Below the pieces are notes generated by a model. It saw only the letters and a list, made by a program, of their open reading frames with translations, made no database searches and had not been told where the DNA came from. A DNA stretch of 64,000 nt. It comes from Bacteroidales bacterium. GTDB taxonomy: Bacteria > Bacteroidota > Bacteroidia > Bacteroidales > TTA-H9. The DNA is taken from positions 1 through 64,000 of the forward strand of contig JAUSOY010000070.1 in the NCBI GenBank assembly GCA_030656615.1, given 5' to 3'. The position numbers and the translations under genes were made by a program. The stretch's first letter is position 1. Each line of letters starts with the position of its first letter. Positions 1-9,895 of the stretch are shown here, in pieces.

Positions 1-81
1 ATTCAAAAATTGCGACATTTTAAAGTGCGAATTATAGGGATTTGTCCTTCATTTGAATGTCGTTTTCGCAAGATATCGTAA
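1..81 (+). other. Possible tail of a reading frame entering from the left
   Basis: The first frame is open for 26 codons from the window edge to a TAA at 79-81 and reads as a basic, Cys-containing peptide. It could be the C-terminus of a gene lying mostly outside the window, or chance. The next frame that looks like protein starts only after the stop at 119-121, so no continuous gene links the two. Confidence 0.2.
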
Positions 82-121
82 CGGGTTCTTGATATCTTTC
101 CGAAAATTTTGAAAAAAATGA

Positions 122-1399
122 ATTTTTAGAACCCCCCTTAAGTCTGGAAGGTTACTTTATACCATTGAAGAACAAATTGATTTTCCAAGATTTAGCCTAA
201 AAAGTTTTAATAATGTAATTGAACCAGCTATTCAACAAATAAACAATACCAAAGGGTCAGGTAAACAGATAAAAACATGGATTGCTGATAATCTTCTTGA
301 TGCTTTTAAGGCTCATGAAGAATTTTCGAAATTGGCATCAATTCTACATTCATTCGGTTTTGATATTTTAATTGATGAAGTGGATTATTATTTGACCGCT
401 TGGCAAATAATTACTGTTAAAGATGAAATGGGGGCTGACTTTAAAAAAGCCTGTAAATACCAATACTTTTTAGATAAAAAACAACATTATACAGAAACCA
501 TCGCAAACTACAATTTTGTAAAAGACAGGTTTGACATCAAACCAAAGGTAGAAGGAAATAGTCTCATTGTTAATTGGCCAAAGGCACATGAGCTTTCTAA
601 TGGGGAAAGAGATATTTTAACATTCATTGCTCTTTTATTGAAGACAAGAAACACCTTTAAAAAAAGAGATTGCATACTCGTGATTGATGAAATATTCGAT
701 TATATGGATGATGGCAACTTGATTACTTTTCAATATTACATCTCCACATTTATTGAAGAAATGAAAAGCCTAAAAAGGAGAATTTTTCCAATTCTTTTGA
801 CACATTTAGACCCTTTGTTTTTTAATCATTTCTGCTTTAACGATAATAAAATCAAAGTTTGCTATATAAAAGACATTAAGGTAAAATCTAATCAGAACAT
901 TTTGAACATCATTTATAACCGTGAAAATGAAATAATCAAAGATGTTGTTGATGCAAACTACTTTCACTTTCATCCTAATTCTGAAATAGTTGATTTAACT
1001 GAAGAATTTAAAACCTTAAATCTGAACTCGGATTGGGGTACGCCATCAAAATTTTTCAAAATGGTATTCAGAGAAGTCAGAAGGTATTTAATAGAAAATG
1101 ACACATTTGACCCATTAGCAATTTGCTTTGGAGTCAGAATCCAAATAGAGCAATTGGTTTATAACAAAATAACAGATTCTGAAAATAAAAGAAAGTTTAC
1201 AGAAGAGAACAATGGGACAAAAAACAAACTACATTTCGCTCAAAGTATCGGAGTGAGATTACCTGAGACTTATTTTTTATTAGGTATCATTTACAATACT
1301 TCCTTGCATCTTTCACAGGGTCAAGATATTTCAAAACCTCTTGGATTGAAATTGGAAAATGAGACAATTAAACAAATGATTATGAATCTATGGAATTAA
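122..1399 (+). pseudogene. 5'-truncated ABC/AAA-type ATPase remnant
   Basis: The frame is open from a TGA at 119-121 to TAA at 1399. Protein-like sequence begins near 140, but no ATG occurs before a TTG at 332, so the natural start is missing. Counting from that TTG, an ABC-type signature LSNGE lies at residues 88-92, a Walker B ILVIDE at 115-120 and a switch-like THLD at 157-160. This order is seen in ABC-like ATPases of the SMC/RecF/OLD type, many of which belong to defence or DNA-repair systems. No Walker A P-loop can be found upstream, although it should precede the signature by well over 100 residues. The nucleotide-binding half is therefore lost, or lies beyond a break left of 122. The C-terminal 200 residues match nothing I recognise. 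The gene is AT-rich compared with the housekeeping genes. I infer a non-functional remnant of an accessory ATPase. Confidence 0.6.
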
Positions 1400-1447
1400 T
1401 AAGCCCACGCTTCACAGCCACACACATTGCCAAGCCCCACGAGCCTG

Positions 1448-1463
1448 TCCCGATTCATCGGGA
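1448..1463. repeat. Short inverted repeat
   Basis: Arms TCCCGAT and ATCGGGA are separated by TC, with no T-run on either side. CCCGAT hairpins are common between genes in this phylum. It may mark the end of the ATPase remnant or a junction. The rest of 1400-1631 holds no gene; a TATATTTG box at 1528-1535 is a possible promoter for the RhuM fragment. Confidence 0.35.
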
Positions 1464-1631
1464 AGCCACCGCACAAACCAAAAATTACAAAAGAGTATTT
1501 CTTGCCCACACACCAGCGGTAATTTGATATATTTGTTATTATTCGAAATGGATGGCTATAAAATGACAATAGAACAATATATAAAAGTCAAGCAGAGTAT
1601 GCAAATACCAAGTTGATTAAGATTAAAACGA

Positions 1632-1985
1632 ATGGAAGAAAATAAATCACAAATCATTATATATCAAACGGAAAACGGAGAAACAAAATTAGATGTTCGT
1701 TTTCAGGACGAAACGGTTTGGCTTACTCAGAAACTAATGGCTGAGTTATTTCAAACGTCCGTGCCAAATATAAACATGCACTTAAAAAATATATTTGGTG
1801 AAGGCGAATTGGACGAGAATCGAACTATTAAGGATTTCTTAATAGTTCAAAAAGAAGGAAACCGAGAAGTTAAACGCAAACAGGATTTTTATAATCTCGA
1901 TGCCATAATTTCTGTTGGTTACCGCATAAAATCACACCTAGCCACGAAATTCAGACAGGAAAGTGCGGCAAAAATGTTAAATTAA
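1632..1985 (+). pseudogene. RhuM-family protein, C-terminally truncated
   Basis: The 117 residues match the start of RhuM ('virulence protein', often fused to a Fic/DOC domain). The family opens with a stretch like IIYQTENGETKLDVRF, then VWLTQKLMAELFQTS, HLKNIF and VGYRIKSHLATKFR, and all are present. Family members usually run to about 300 residues or more. Here the match stops after ATKFR, and the frame ends eleven residues later in unrelated sequence. Everything downstream, including any Fic domain, is missing. The break lies near 1955-1960. The cellular role of RhuM is poorly known; the genes typically sit in mobile or restriction-modification islands, which fits the decayed neighbourhood. 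Confidence 0.75.
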
Positions 1986-2006
1986 TTGGCATAAAAAAAT
2001 AGTCTC

Positions 2007-2129
2007 ATGAATATCGATTTAATTCAAGCAGAATCAGATTATCGTAAAGCACTACAATTGCCACCAAAAAAAACATCCGGAATATTAAACCAATTTCCAT
2101 TTGATTTTCAAAAAACAGCATATATGTGA
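2007..2129 (+). pseudogene. 40-codon scrap resembling a helicase N-terminus
   Basis: ATG at 2007, TGA at 2127-2129. The peptide ends GILNQFPFDFQKTAYM. The FDFQK element resembles the start of SNF2-like helicases of phages and restriction systems, where it is followed by a P-loop motif; none follows here. I read it as the broken end of a helicase gene, but the match is short and the peptide could equally be chance. Its place just after the RhuM break fits a patch of deleted accessory genes. Confidence 0.25.
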
Positions 2130-2221
2130 TACACAGTAGTTATAAAGGAAGGTTTTAAGACGGACTGTCGTTATGCGGGCATTGAAAAAACGAGACAATC
2201 AGACTGTAAACTAAATGAATT

Positions 2222-2884
2222 ATGAAATATTTCGGACTATTGATTTTAATAATTGGAATGATTTTCAGCAGTTGTAATCAAAAAAACAAGACAACAAATA
2301 CGACTGAAAATAAACTTGAGAATTCAGAAACTTCTGATAAATCTAAAGATAAGCAAGAATTTCAAAATTTTATTCGAAAGGTTCTTATTTGGTCAGATTC
2401 TAAAAGCCGTATTGATTTGTTACCAGTAATCTCGGATAGCAAAGACAGTATTTATAAAGGTTTCGACCTTGCCAAGCACAAACAGAATTTAGAGAAACTA
2501 AAATCGACTGGTTTTTTTGCGACTGAATTTGTTGACAATTATAATCAAATCATTTTGACACTTGACAAAGGACTTCGAAATGGAGAATATGAAAAATGGT
2601 TAGTTGGGGACTTGCCGACTTTTATTTTTGCAAATGATGTAAATCCTTGGTGTCTGTGTCAAGACAACATGGATTGGAATACTGTTGAAGTGAAAATTAT
2701 TTCTTTGGATAATGTGAAGGGAGAATTAGAATGGTATTGGGGAAACTTAAGTTCAGATACAGACCCAAGTTGGAAAGAATTCAAATATAAATTCAGAATT
2801 ACAAAAGAAGAAAATCATTGGAAAATTGCCTATTTGGAGGGTTTTGACTTCAAAGAAAGTACAAGAAAGGATGGACAATTCTAA
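2222..2884 (+). CDS. Putative lipoprotein of unknown function
   Basis: The protein has 220 residues. A hydrophobic N-terminus ends in FSSC, giving a lipobox with Cys 18 as the likely lipidated residue, followed by a Lys/Asn/Thr-rich linker, so I predict an outer-membrane or periplasmic lipoprotein. The mature part is an alpha/beta-looking domain with many Trp and acidic residues (DVNPWCLCQDNMDWNTVEVKI, then ELEWYWG, then EENHWKIAYLEGFDF), of the kind seen in small SnoaL- or DUF-type lipoproteins. I do not recognise the family. It is intact but lies in the AT-rich patch next to the ATPase and RhuM remnants and has no obvious operon partner. Nothing recognisable lies in 2885-3028. Confidence 0.6.
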   Translation: MKYFGLLILIIGMIFSSCNQKNKTTNTTENKLENSETSDKSKDKQEFQNFIRKVLIWSDSKSRIDLLPVISDSKDSIYKGFDLAKHKQNLEKLKSTGFFATEFVDNYNQIILTLDKGLRNGEYEKWLVGDLPTFIFANDVNPWCLCQDNMDWNTVEVKIISLDNVKGELEWYWGNLSSDTDPSWKEFKYKFRITKEENHWKIAYLEGFDFKESTRKDGQF

Positions 2885-3028
2885 ATTAATAAAAAACAAC
2901 GACCCGCTAATAAATAGGATCCCTGAGTGGTATGCAGTACCCATGGCTCGACAAACTCGCCAAACATCGACTATTAAATATTGAACGACATCTCGACTGT
3001 GCTCTATGCCGAACGTATTCCGATCAAA

Positions 3029-3967
3029 TCAGATTCCCGAAGTATTCAGATTGCCAAGGCTGATGGTGATGATTTTTTTCTGGGTCAGGTCGTCGTCATT
3101 GCTCAGACTTACCGTTACTTGTAAGTGCAGATTGTAAATACTCAGATCGGTTTCTTTGGAAGAAATGGTGCCTATTTTAAGAATATCGGCATTAATAATA
3201 CCATATCGCCGCGATACTTCCTGCTCGAATAGTTCATCAGGAAATTGCTTCAGCATATTGCGGTTATAGTTTTTAAAGTCGAAGATATTGCTTATTTCAT
3301 GGATCGTAATAACCTGCAAATTTTCCAGCCCTTCGATGTTTATCGTGAACCAGGTATGAACGTTTTCGTCGATAAGGCAGCGGTTTAAATCGTCCTTTAC
3401 CAGGATACGGGCACAGTTGATAATGGCTCGTCCATAATAATTATCGTCAAACTGATACACTTTGTCGTAGGTAATCGCATAACGCATGCTGATACCCCCA
3501 ATTATTTTTCGAAGTTTGGGGTAAACATGAAAAGCATTGTAGGTACGCAGAACGACTGCAAAATTCATGGCGAAAAGGAGGCTGTGCAGCGGAGTGTCAA
3601 GCATAAGATACCCTCCATCGCCTGTACTGATAAAGTTTTTATAAAAATCTTCGCGGCTATAACGCTGAAAAATAAACCGGTGGTTGGTCAGGCAAAGCCC
3701 AATGGTCATTTTAAAAAGCGTCTTAAAAAGGAAGGGAATCAACGTTTGTTCGAAAACGCCATACGAACTGTACTTATAAATATCGATTCCGAGAACCGAT
3801 TTTCGGGGTACTTCGTTGTAATTAATGAAGCGTTTCAGCTTATCGTATAAATCCTGACCTTCTGGAATGATGTTCGTTTTTTCAAATACCACACGGGTAT
3901 CGAATTCGTCGAGAATACCATTAAGGTCTTCAAATCCAATTTTTTTGATGGGTTTTGATCGGGCCAT
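3029..3967 (-). CDS. Orphan protein with divergent class III nucleotidyl-cyclase-like domain
   Basis: I start at the ATG at 3967 (MARSKPIKK, 312 residues); a longer frame adds 12 residues. The central domain (about residues 55-210) follows the class III cyclase plan. IDIYKYSSY places a metal-type Asp at 62, followed by a helix with an FEQ element. STGDGGYLML supplies the second Asp-type motif (D117). The IIGGISMRYAITYDKV strand is followed by NYYGRAIINCARIL, which corresponds to the family's YG..VN.A.R transition-state segment (N184, R187). The N-to-R spacing is one residue shorter than in classical adenylyl cyclases, so the substrate may differ or activity may be lost. The C-terminal 100 residues are unknown. 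No transmembrane or receptor domain is visible. It faces away from purL across about 140 bp and has no effector neighbour. The domain call is my inference from motif order. Confidence 0.55.
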   Translation of the reverse strand: MARSKPIKKIGFEDLNGILDEFDTRVVFEKTNIIPEGQDLYDKLKRFINYNEVPRKSVLGIDIYKYSSYGVFEQTLIPFLFKTLFKMTIGLCLTNHRFIFQRYSREDFYKNFISTGDGGYLMLDTPLHSLLFAMNFAVVLRTYNAFHVYPKLRKIIGGISMRYAITYDKVYQFDDNYYGRAIINCARILVKDDLNRCLIDENVHTWFTINIEGLENLQVITIHEISNIFDFKNYNRNMLKQFPDELFEQEVSRRYGIINADILKIGTISSKETDLSIYNLHLQVTVSLSNDDDLTQKKIITISLGNLNTSGI

Positions 3968-4049
3968 GATGTTTAAATACTTGTTCCACTTCAAAGGTAT
4001 CAAAAAAACTTAATGCTGTTTTCATAAGTTTGCTTTTGCGAATGATGAC

Positions 4050-4057
4050 TATATTTG
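4050..4057 (+). promoter_or_regulatory. Bacteroidota-type -7 box for purL
   Basis: TATATTTG, then C, fits the TAnnTTTG consensus and lies 54 bp before the purL ATG. A TTTG at 4029-4032 is a possible -33 element (17-bp gap). Confidence 0.45.
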
Positions 4058-4111
4058 CATCCTGATAATGATGAAGGCCGGATTCCGGTGTTAATTTTAA
4101 AATAATTCCCG

Positions 4112-7100
4112 ATGATTTTGTTTTTTAAAGGTAGGGATGTATTGTTTGCCGTAGAGGCGGGCATACGTCCTGCACATTCTGATATTCAGAAACTCGAGTG
4201 GTTATTTGCAAATGCCAAGCTACTTGATATAGATACTGTTTCAGGAATCTTTGTAGGACCCCGCCGCGAAATGATAACGCCCTGGAGTACCAATGCTGTT
4301 GAAATTACCCAGAATATGGGTATACAGGGAATTATTCGAATTGAAGAATTGCATCAGGTTCATAACGAGCATCCCGAATTTGATCCGATGCTTCAGGTGG
4401 TTTATAATAATCCTTCACAGGATATTTTCAGTATTGCCCGTTCTCCTGAGCCCGTCATTTTTATTGATGACATTTCAGAATACAATTCACGCGAAGGTCT
4501 TGCATTAAATGCTGATGAAGTTCAGTATCTCAGAGATCTTAGCCTGCGCTTGGGCCGCAAACTTACCGACAGCGAAGTATTTGGATTCTCACAAGTAAAT
4601 TCGGAGCATTGTCGTCATAAAATATTCAATGGTCGTTTTGTGATCGATGGTAAAGAAATGCCGGATACACTTTTCGCATTGATAAAAAAAACAAGCCGCG
4701 TCAATCATAATCGGCTGGTGTCGGCCTATAAAGATAATGTGGCATTTGTACTGGGTCCACCAGTGACACAATTTGCACCAAAAACGCAGGATAAATCAGA
4801 CTATTTTGAACTGACCCCCATACAAACTGTAATTTCGTTAAAGGCAGAAACACATAATTTCCCTACTACGGTGGAACCATTTAATGGTGCATCAACCGGT
4901 TCAGGAGGAGAAATCCGCGATCGTATGGCTGGAGGCAAAGGCAGTATTCCACTGGCTGGCACAGCGGTATATATGACATCCTATCCCCGTTTGTCGGATG
5001 GAAATGCATGGGAAGAAAACCCTGCTGCCCGTGCCTGGCTATATCAGAGTCCGGAAGATATTCTGATTAAAGCATCCAATGGAGCTTCTGATTTCGGAAA
5101 TAAATTTGGTCAACCACTTATTAATGGAAGTCTATTAACTTTTGAACATCAGGAAGCGGAAAAAATTTGGGGCTATGATAAAGTAATAATGCTTGCCGGT
5201 GGTGTAGGTTATGGACGTCAGGAAGACGCCATGAAAGACGATCCGGAAGTCGGCGATATCGTGGTTGTTATGGGTGGCGATAATTATCGCATAGGAATGG
5301 GTGGTGGCGCTGTTTCCAGTGTTGCTACCGGCGAATATGGAAATGCTATTGAGTTGAATGCCGTTCAGCGTGCCAATCCGGAAATGCAAAAACGCGTGAT
5401 GAATGCCATCCGTGCTATGGCCGAATTGCCTCATAATCCGGTTGTTTCTATCCATGACCATGGCGCCGGAGGCCATCTCAATTCTTTATCGGAATTGGTG
5501 GAAAAAACCGGAGGGAAAATATTCCTCGACAAACTGCCTGTTGGCGATCCGACGCTTTCGGCCCGCGAAATCATTGGAAATGAGTCACAGGAGCGTATGG
5601 GTTTGATAATGAAGCAAAAAGATCTGGCACTTTTGGAACGCATTGCTGCCCGCGAGCGGGCTCCCATGTACGAAGTTGGACATACCACTGGTGATAATCA
5701 CTTTAGTTTTGAAGATCAGAAAACAGGAATAAAACCCATGGATCTGAGTATAATGGATATGTTTGGTAACCCACCTCAAACTTTACTGGAAGATACTCGC
5801 TTGCCAGCACCAGGAAAAGAAATTGTATATGAAACCTCACGTCTTCACGAATATCTGAATGATGTTCTGCAATTAGAGGCGGTGGCGTGTAAAGACTGGT
5901 TAACCAATAAAGTGGATCGTTCTGTAAGCGGAAGGGTTGCTTTACAGCAGTGTGCCGGTGATATTCAACTGCCATTGAATAATCTGGGGATTATGGCCAT
6001 CGATTATTCCTCGCATCAGGGAATTGCCACAGCTATCGGACATGCTCCTGTACCCTCACTCATCGATCCTGCTGCTGGAGCACGTCTGGCCATTGCTGAA
6101 TCACTCACCAACGTTTTGTGGGTACCCTTACAGGATGGATTGAAGGGCGTTTCACTCAGTGCAAACTGGATGTGGCCTGCAAAAAATGCCGGAGAAAATG
6201 CACGTTTATATGAAGCCGTTCAGGCTGTGAGTGATTTTGCTTGCGCATTGGGAATAAATATTCCTACCGGAAAGGACTCACTGTCGATGACACAGAAATA
6301 TCCTGATGGAAAAACGGTTTTTTCGCCGGGTACGGTTATTATTTCTGCTGTAGCAGAAGTTTCTGATTTTACAAAAGTGCTTAGACCGGTTATTAAAAAA
6401 GATTATTCATCGGAATTGGTATACATTGATTTCAGTGATGAAACATGGCATTTAGGCGGTTCTTCCTTCGCCCAGATACACGCTGCTTTGGGCAAGCATT
6501 GCCCTGATGTTGCTTCTCCTGAGTATTTTATAAAAGCCTTTAACACCCTTCAACAATTAATTTCGGACGAAAAAATTCTTTCCGGACACGATATTAGCTC
6601 GGGTGGATTGATAACGACATTGCTCGAAATGTGTTTCGCTTCTTCTGAAGGAGGAATGGATTTAAATTTTGATGCGTTCACCGAGAAAGACATCATCAAG
6701 TTTTTATTTTCCGAACGACCCGGTGTGGTTATTCAGATAAACGACCCACAGATAAAAGACATACTTGCAAAAGCGGGTTTAAGGTTTGTAAACCTTGGAA
6801 GAATAATTCCGCAAAGGCAAATTAATTTGAAGGCAGGAACAGAGACGTATCAGTTTGATATCAATGCGTTGCGTGATGTATGGTACAAACGATCGTCATT
6901 ACTCGACGAGCGTCAGTGTGGTAAAGAGCATGCTGCTGCCCGGTTTAGTAATTATAAAAAGCAATCTCTTGGTTTTTCGTTTCCGGATGGATTTACCGGA
7001 AAGATGGCCGACTTAGGTCTTGATAAAAATCGTGTAACAAAAAGTGGCTTGCGGGCTGCAATCATTCGTGAAAAAGGCGTCAACGGTGACCGGGAAATGG

Positions 7101-7807
7101 CATTTATGCTTCATCTGGCTGGTTTTGATGTCAAAGATGTGCACATGACCGACTTAATGAGCGGCCGCGAAACCCTCGAAGAGGTTAATCTCATTGTTTT
7201 TGTAGGAGGATTTTCCAACTCGGATGTCTTGGGTTCTGCCAAAGGCTGGGCAGGTGCTTTCCTTTATAACGAAACGGCCGGTAATACGCTGAAACGTTTT
7301 TATGAACGCCAGGATACCCTGAGTTTAGGAGTTTGTAATGGCTGCCAGCTGATGATTGAATTGGGTCTTATAAATCCTTCCCATGATGATAAACCAAAGA
7401 TGCTTCACAATGCTTCCGGGAAATTTGAATCAGGATTTATTGGACTGTGCGTAGAAGAAAATGCATCAGTAATGCTTGCTGGACTCGCTGGAACTAATCT
7501 TGGAATTTGGGTAGCGCATGGGGAAGGGAAGTTCAGCTTTCCGTACGAAGAAAGCCGGTATAATATTGTAGCAAAGTATGCCTATGATGCATATCCTGCA
7601 AACCCCAATGGTTCGGATTATAATGTCGCTGGGTTGGTTTCCGACTGTGGACGTCATCTGGCTATAATGCCCCATTTCGAGCGTGCATTCTACCCCTGGC
7701 ATTGGGCAGAATATCCTGCGTATCGTTCTCAGGATGAAGTATCTCCCTGGATACTTGCCTTTGTTAATGCCCGTGAATGGATAAAATCAACAATTAAACA
7801 AGCATAA
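4112..7807 (+). CDS. purL: Phosphoribosylformylglycinamidine synthase (single-chain)
   Basis: Converts FGAR, glutamine and ATP to FGAM, the fourth step of purine synthesis, in the cytoplasm. At 1231 residues it is the large single-chain type, in which the PurS-like, synthetase and glutaminase parts are fused. Visible elements: [13 protein letters not shown] near residue 170, [20 protein letters not shown] near 250, a duplicated AIRS-like synthetase core to about 950, then a class I glutaminase from about 980. The glutaminase has its Cys nucleophile in LGVCNGCQ (Cys 1075) and His/Glu-type motifs near the end ([21 protein letters not shown]). The N-terminus [15 protein letters not shown] is typical of Bacteroidota PurL. 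deoD starts 4 bp after the stop, so the two genes should be cotranscribed. Confidence 0.97.
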   Translation: MILFFKGRDVLFAVEAGIRPAHSDIQKLEWLFANAKLLDIDTVSGIFVGPRREMITPWSTNAVEITQNMGIQGIIRIEELHQVHNEHPEFDPMLQVVYNNPSQDIFSIARSPEPVIFIDDISEYNSREGLALNADEVQYLRDLSLRLGRKLTDSEVFGFSQVNSEHCRHKIFNGRFVIDGKEMPDTLFALIKKTSRVNHNRLVSAYKDNVAFVLGPPVTQFAPKTQDKSDYFELTPIQTVISLKAETHNFPTTVEPFNGASTGSGGEIRDRMAGGKGSIPLAGTAVYMTSYPRLSDGNAWEENPAARAWLYQSPEDILIKASNGASDFGNKFGQPLINGSLLTFEHQEAEKIWGYDKVIMLAGGVGYGRQEDAMKDDPEVGDIVVVMGGDNYRIGMGGGAVSSVATGEYGNAIELNAVQRANPEMQKRVMNAIRAMAELPHNPVVSIHDHGAGGHLNSLSELVEKTGGKIFLDKLPVGDPTLSAREIIGNESQERMGLIMKQKDLALLERIAARERAPMYEVGHTTGDNHFSFEDQKTGIKPMDLSIMDMFGNPPQTLLEDTRLPAPGKEIVYETSRLHEYLNDVLQLEAVACKDWLTNKVDRSVSGRVALQQCAGDIQLPLNNLGIMAIDYSSHQGIATAIGHAPVPSLIDPAAGARLAIAESLTNVLWVPLQDGLKGVSLSANWMWPAKNAGENARLYEAVQAVSDFACALGINIPTGKDSLSMTQKYPDGKTVFSPGTVIISAVAEVSDFTKVLRPVIKKDYSSELVYIDFSDETWHLGGSSFAQIHAALGKHCPDVASPEYFIKAFNTLQQLISDEKILSGHDISSGGLITTLLEMCFASSEGGMDLNFDAFTEKDIIKFLFSERPGVVIQINDPQIKDILAKAGLRFVNLGRIIPQRQINLKAGTETYQFDINALRDVWYKRSSLLDERQCGKEHAAARFSNYKKQSLGFSFPDGFTGKMADLGLDKNRVTKSGLRAAIIREKGVNGDREMAFMLHLAGFDVKDVHMTDLMSGRETLEEVNLIVFVGGFSNSDVLGSAKGWAGAFLYNETAGNTLKRFYERQDTLSLGVCNGCQLMIELGLINPSHDDKPKMLHNASGKFESGFIGLCVEENASVMLAGLAGTNLGIWVAHGEGKFSFPYEESRYNIVAKYAYDAYPANPNGSDYNVAGLVSDCGRHLAIMPHFERAFYPWHWAEYPAYRSQDEVSPWILAFVNAREWIKSTIKQA

Positions 7808-7811
7808 AAGT

Positions 7812-8516
7812 ATGGGAATTCATTTAGAAGCAAAACCGGGTCAAATAGCAGAAACAGTCTTGCTGCCCGGTGATCCGCTCAGAGCAAAATTTATTGCCGA
7901 TAATCTCCTTGAAGACGCCGTATGTTATAATAATATCAGAGGTATGCTCGGATATACCGGCTTTTATAAGGGTAAACGTGTTTCGGTGCAGGGTACGGGT
8001 ATGGGTATCCCTTCGATATCAATATATGTATCAGAACTCATTAATTTTTATCATTGCAAAAACCTCATCCGGATTGGAACCTGTGGCGGAATTCAGCCCG
8101 ATTTAAAACTGGGTGATACTTTATTGGCTATGACGGCTTCCACTGATAGCTCGATGAATCTTTTGTATTTCAATCAACGCGAATATGCTCCCCATGCCGA
8201 TTTTGATTTACTTCGTAAAGCCTATGATAAATCGGTATCCATGAATCTTAGTGTTCGTGTGGGTAATGTTCTGACTACCGATATGTTTTTTGTGGATGAC
8301 CTGAAGAAGGAATATGAACTTTGGATGAAACATGGTGTTTTGGCCGTAGAAATGGAAACGACGGCACTATACACTCTGGCCGCCCGATTTGGATGCAAGG
8401 CTTTGTCTATTCTTACCGTTAGTGACCAGCTTATTACCGACGAACGATCAAGCGCGGAAGAACGACTGACTTCCTTTACAAATATGATGGAAATTGCACT
8501 TAGTATAGTAGAATAA
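7812..8516 (+). CDS. deoD: Purine-nucleoside phosphorylase, DeoD type
   Basis: Phosphorolyses purine (deoxy)ribonucleosides to base and ribose-1-phosphate for salvage. The 234 residues match the hexameric bacterial family: [12 protein letters not shown] near the start, a [11 protein letters not shown] strand, [12 protein letters not shown] for phosphate and sugar contacts, EMETTALY for the ribose, and [15 protein letters not shown] with the catalytic Asp loop. It lies 4 bp behind purL, which joins de novo synthesis with salvage in one transcript, and is followed at once by a strong hairpin terminator. Confidence 0.95.
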   Translation: MGIHLEAKPGQIAETVLLPGDPLRAKFIADNLLEDAVCYNNIRGMLGYTGFYKGKRVSVQGTGMGIPSISIYVSELINFYHCKNLIRIGTCGGIQPDLKLGDTLLAMTASTDSSMNLLYFNQREYAPHADFDLLRKAYDKSVSMNLSVRVGNVLTTDMFFVDDLKKEYELWMKHGVLAVEMETTALYTLAARFGCKALSILTVSDQLITDERSSAEERLTSFTNMMEIALSIVE

Positions 8517-8543
8517 AAAAAGCGGGTTAAACCCGCTTTTTTT
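8515..8543. terminator. Bidirectional terminator between deoD and dnaN
   Basis: Arms AGCGGGTT (8521-8528) and AACCCGCT (8530-8537) are flanked by A6 on the left and T6 on the right, so the hairpin can end both the deoD transcript and the convergent dnaN transcript. It overlaps the deoD stop codon. Confidence 0.9.
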
Positions 8544-8560
8544 ATGAAAATAATATTTGA

Positions 8561-9679
8561 TTAGTTTAACATGACCGGCATAACCAGCATGAGAATAACT
8601 TCCGATTCGTTTTCGTTATCAACGGGGATTATAAGTCCCGCACGATTTGGGGCGCTCAGTTCCATGCGTATCTGATCGGTATGCAGGTTTTGCAGCATTT
8701 CTATCAGAAATTTTGAATTGAAACCGATTTCTAAATCAGCACCATCAAACTGACATTGCAAACGTTCGTTGCCTTCGTTTGAAAAGTCGATATCTTCGGC
8801 CGATAAATTGAGCTCCTGACCAGCAATCCGGAAACGAATCTGATGGGTTGATTGGTTGGCAAAAATGGCTACACGCTTAATTGAATTCAGCAATGTGGAG
8901 CGATGAACCATCAGATTACTTGGATTATCGCGGGGAATAACGGCTTCATAATTCGGATATTTTCCTTCGATAAGGCGACAAACCAATGTAATATTGCCGA
9001 AACTGAAGCGGGCATTGGTAATGTTATAATCGATACGCACCTCTTCTTCATCGGGAAGGTTGTTTTTTAACTGGTTCAATGGTTTCTTAGGCATGATGAA
9101 AGAAACTCCCACATCAATCGTAACATCATTGCGGCGGTATCTAACCAGTTTATGAGCATCAGTGGCTACAAAGGTAGCGTTACCCGGTGCCAGCTGGAAG
9201 AATACACCCGACATTGCAGGCCGTAGTTCGTCGTTTCCTGTGGCAAAAATGGTTTTGTTGATCGCATTATAAAGAATGTCACTTTTTAAATTAAAAGTTA
9301 CAGCATCGTTCAGGACCGGAGGTGTAGGAAATTCTGCGCCATTATGACCAGTAAGTTTGAATTTTCCTTCTGCAGCAACGATTTCCACAGCAAAGGTTTC
9401 AGGATGTATGCTGAAAAACAAGGGTACGTCTGGAAGGGTTTTTAATGTATCCAGTAATATTTTTGCAGGAATGGCAATGTTGCCGCCCTCTTCTAATTTT
9501 TCTGGAATGAGGCTTACACTCATAGTGGTTTCCAAATCGGAGGCAGTAATGATCAGTTGTTCCTCGAAAGTCCTGAAAAGGAAATCGTCGAGAATGGGAA
9601 GGGTGTTGCTGGTATTCAATACACCACTGATGGCCTGCAGGCTCTTAAGTAAACTGTTACTCGAAACGATGAATTTCAT
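8561..9679 (-). CDS. dnaN: DNA polymerase III beta subunit (sliding clamp)
   Basis: Ring-shaped processivity clamp for DNA polymerase III. The 372 residues have the family length and three repeated clamp domains; KFIVSSNSLLKSLQAISGVL at the start, PAKILLDTLKTLP and a C-terminus ending LMLVMPVMLN are characteristic. It stands alone on the minus strand. No dnaA, recF or gyrB is nearby, and the 216 bp upstream (9680-9895) hold no cluster of DnaA boxes, so this is not the classical origin arrangement. No clear -7 box was found before the ATG. Confidence 0.96.
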   Translation of the reverse strand: MKFIVSSNSLLKSLQAISGVLNTSNTLPILDDFLFRTFEEQLIITASDLETTMSVSLIPEKLEEGGNIAIPAKILLDTLKTLPDVPLFFSIHPETFAVEIVAAEGKFKLTGHNGAEFPTPPVLNDAVTFNLKSDILYNAINKTIFATGNDELRPAMSGVFFQLAPGNATFVATDAHKLVRYRRNDVTIDVGVSFIMPKKPLNQLKNNLPDEEEVRIDYNITNARFSFGNITLVCRLIEGKYPNYEAVIPRDNPSNLMVHRSTLLNSIKRVAIFANQSTHQIRFRIAGQELNLSAEDIDFSNEGNERLQCQFDGADLEIGFNSKFLIEMLQNLHTDQIRMELSAPNRAGLIIPVDNENESEVILMLVMPVMLN

Positions 9680-9895
9680 ATTTGTATGTGCTTATTGATT
9701 CGAAAAGCTTCCTTTATTTCTGTTAAGCTATTAATTATGAATATACTTTTGGATAACAAAGCAATCGGAAGTACATTCATCCTTAGAAGCAAATTTATTG
9801 AAAAAAATGATTAAAACATGAAATATGGCCTTTTGATTTATTTTTTAAACACTTTTCATATTTATTGACGCCGAAAAAGGGATGCATTAGCCATA

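Noticed and set aside
3527-3850. Plus-strand frame opposite the cyclase-like gene
   Set aside because: Antisense shadow with no family similarity or promoter, while the minus frame has coherent domain motifs.
5135-5476. Overlapping minus-strand frames within purL
   Set aside because: Shadows of a strongly conserved 1231-codon gene; none resembles a known protein.
9680-9895. Possible replication origin next to dnaN
   Set aside because: Only one weak DnaA-box-like word is visible, there is no dnaA, and no AT-rich 13-mer series; an ordinary spacer.
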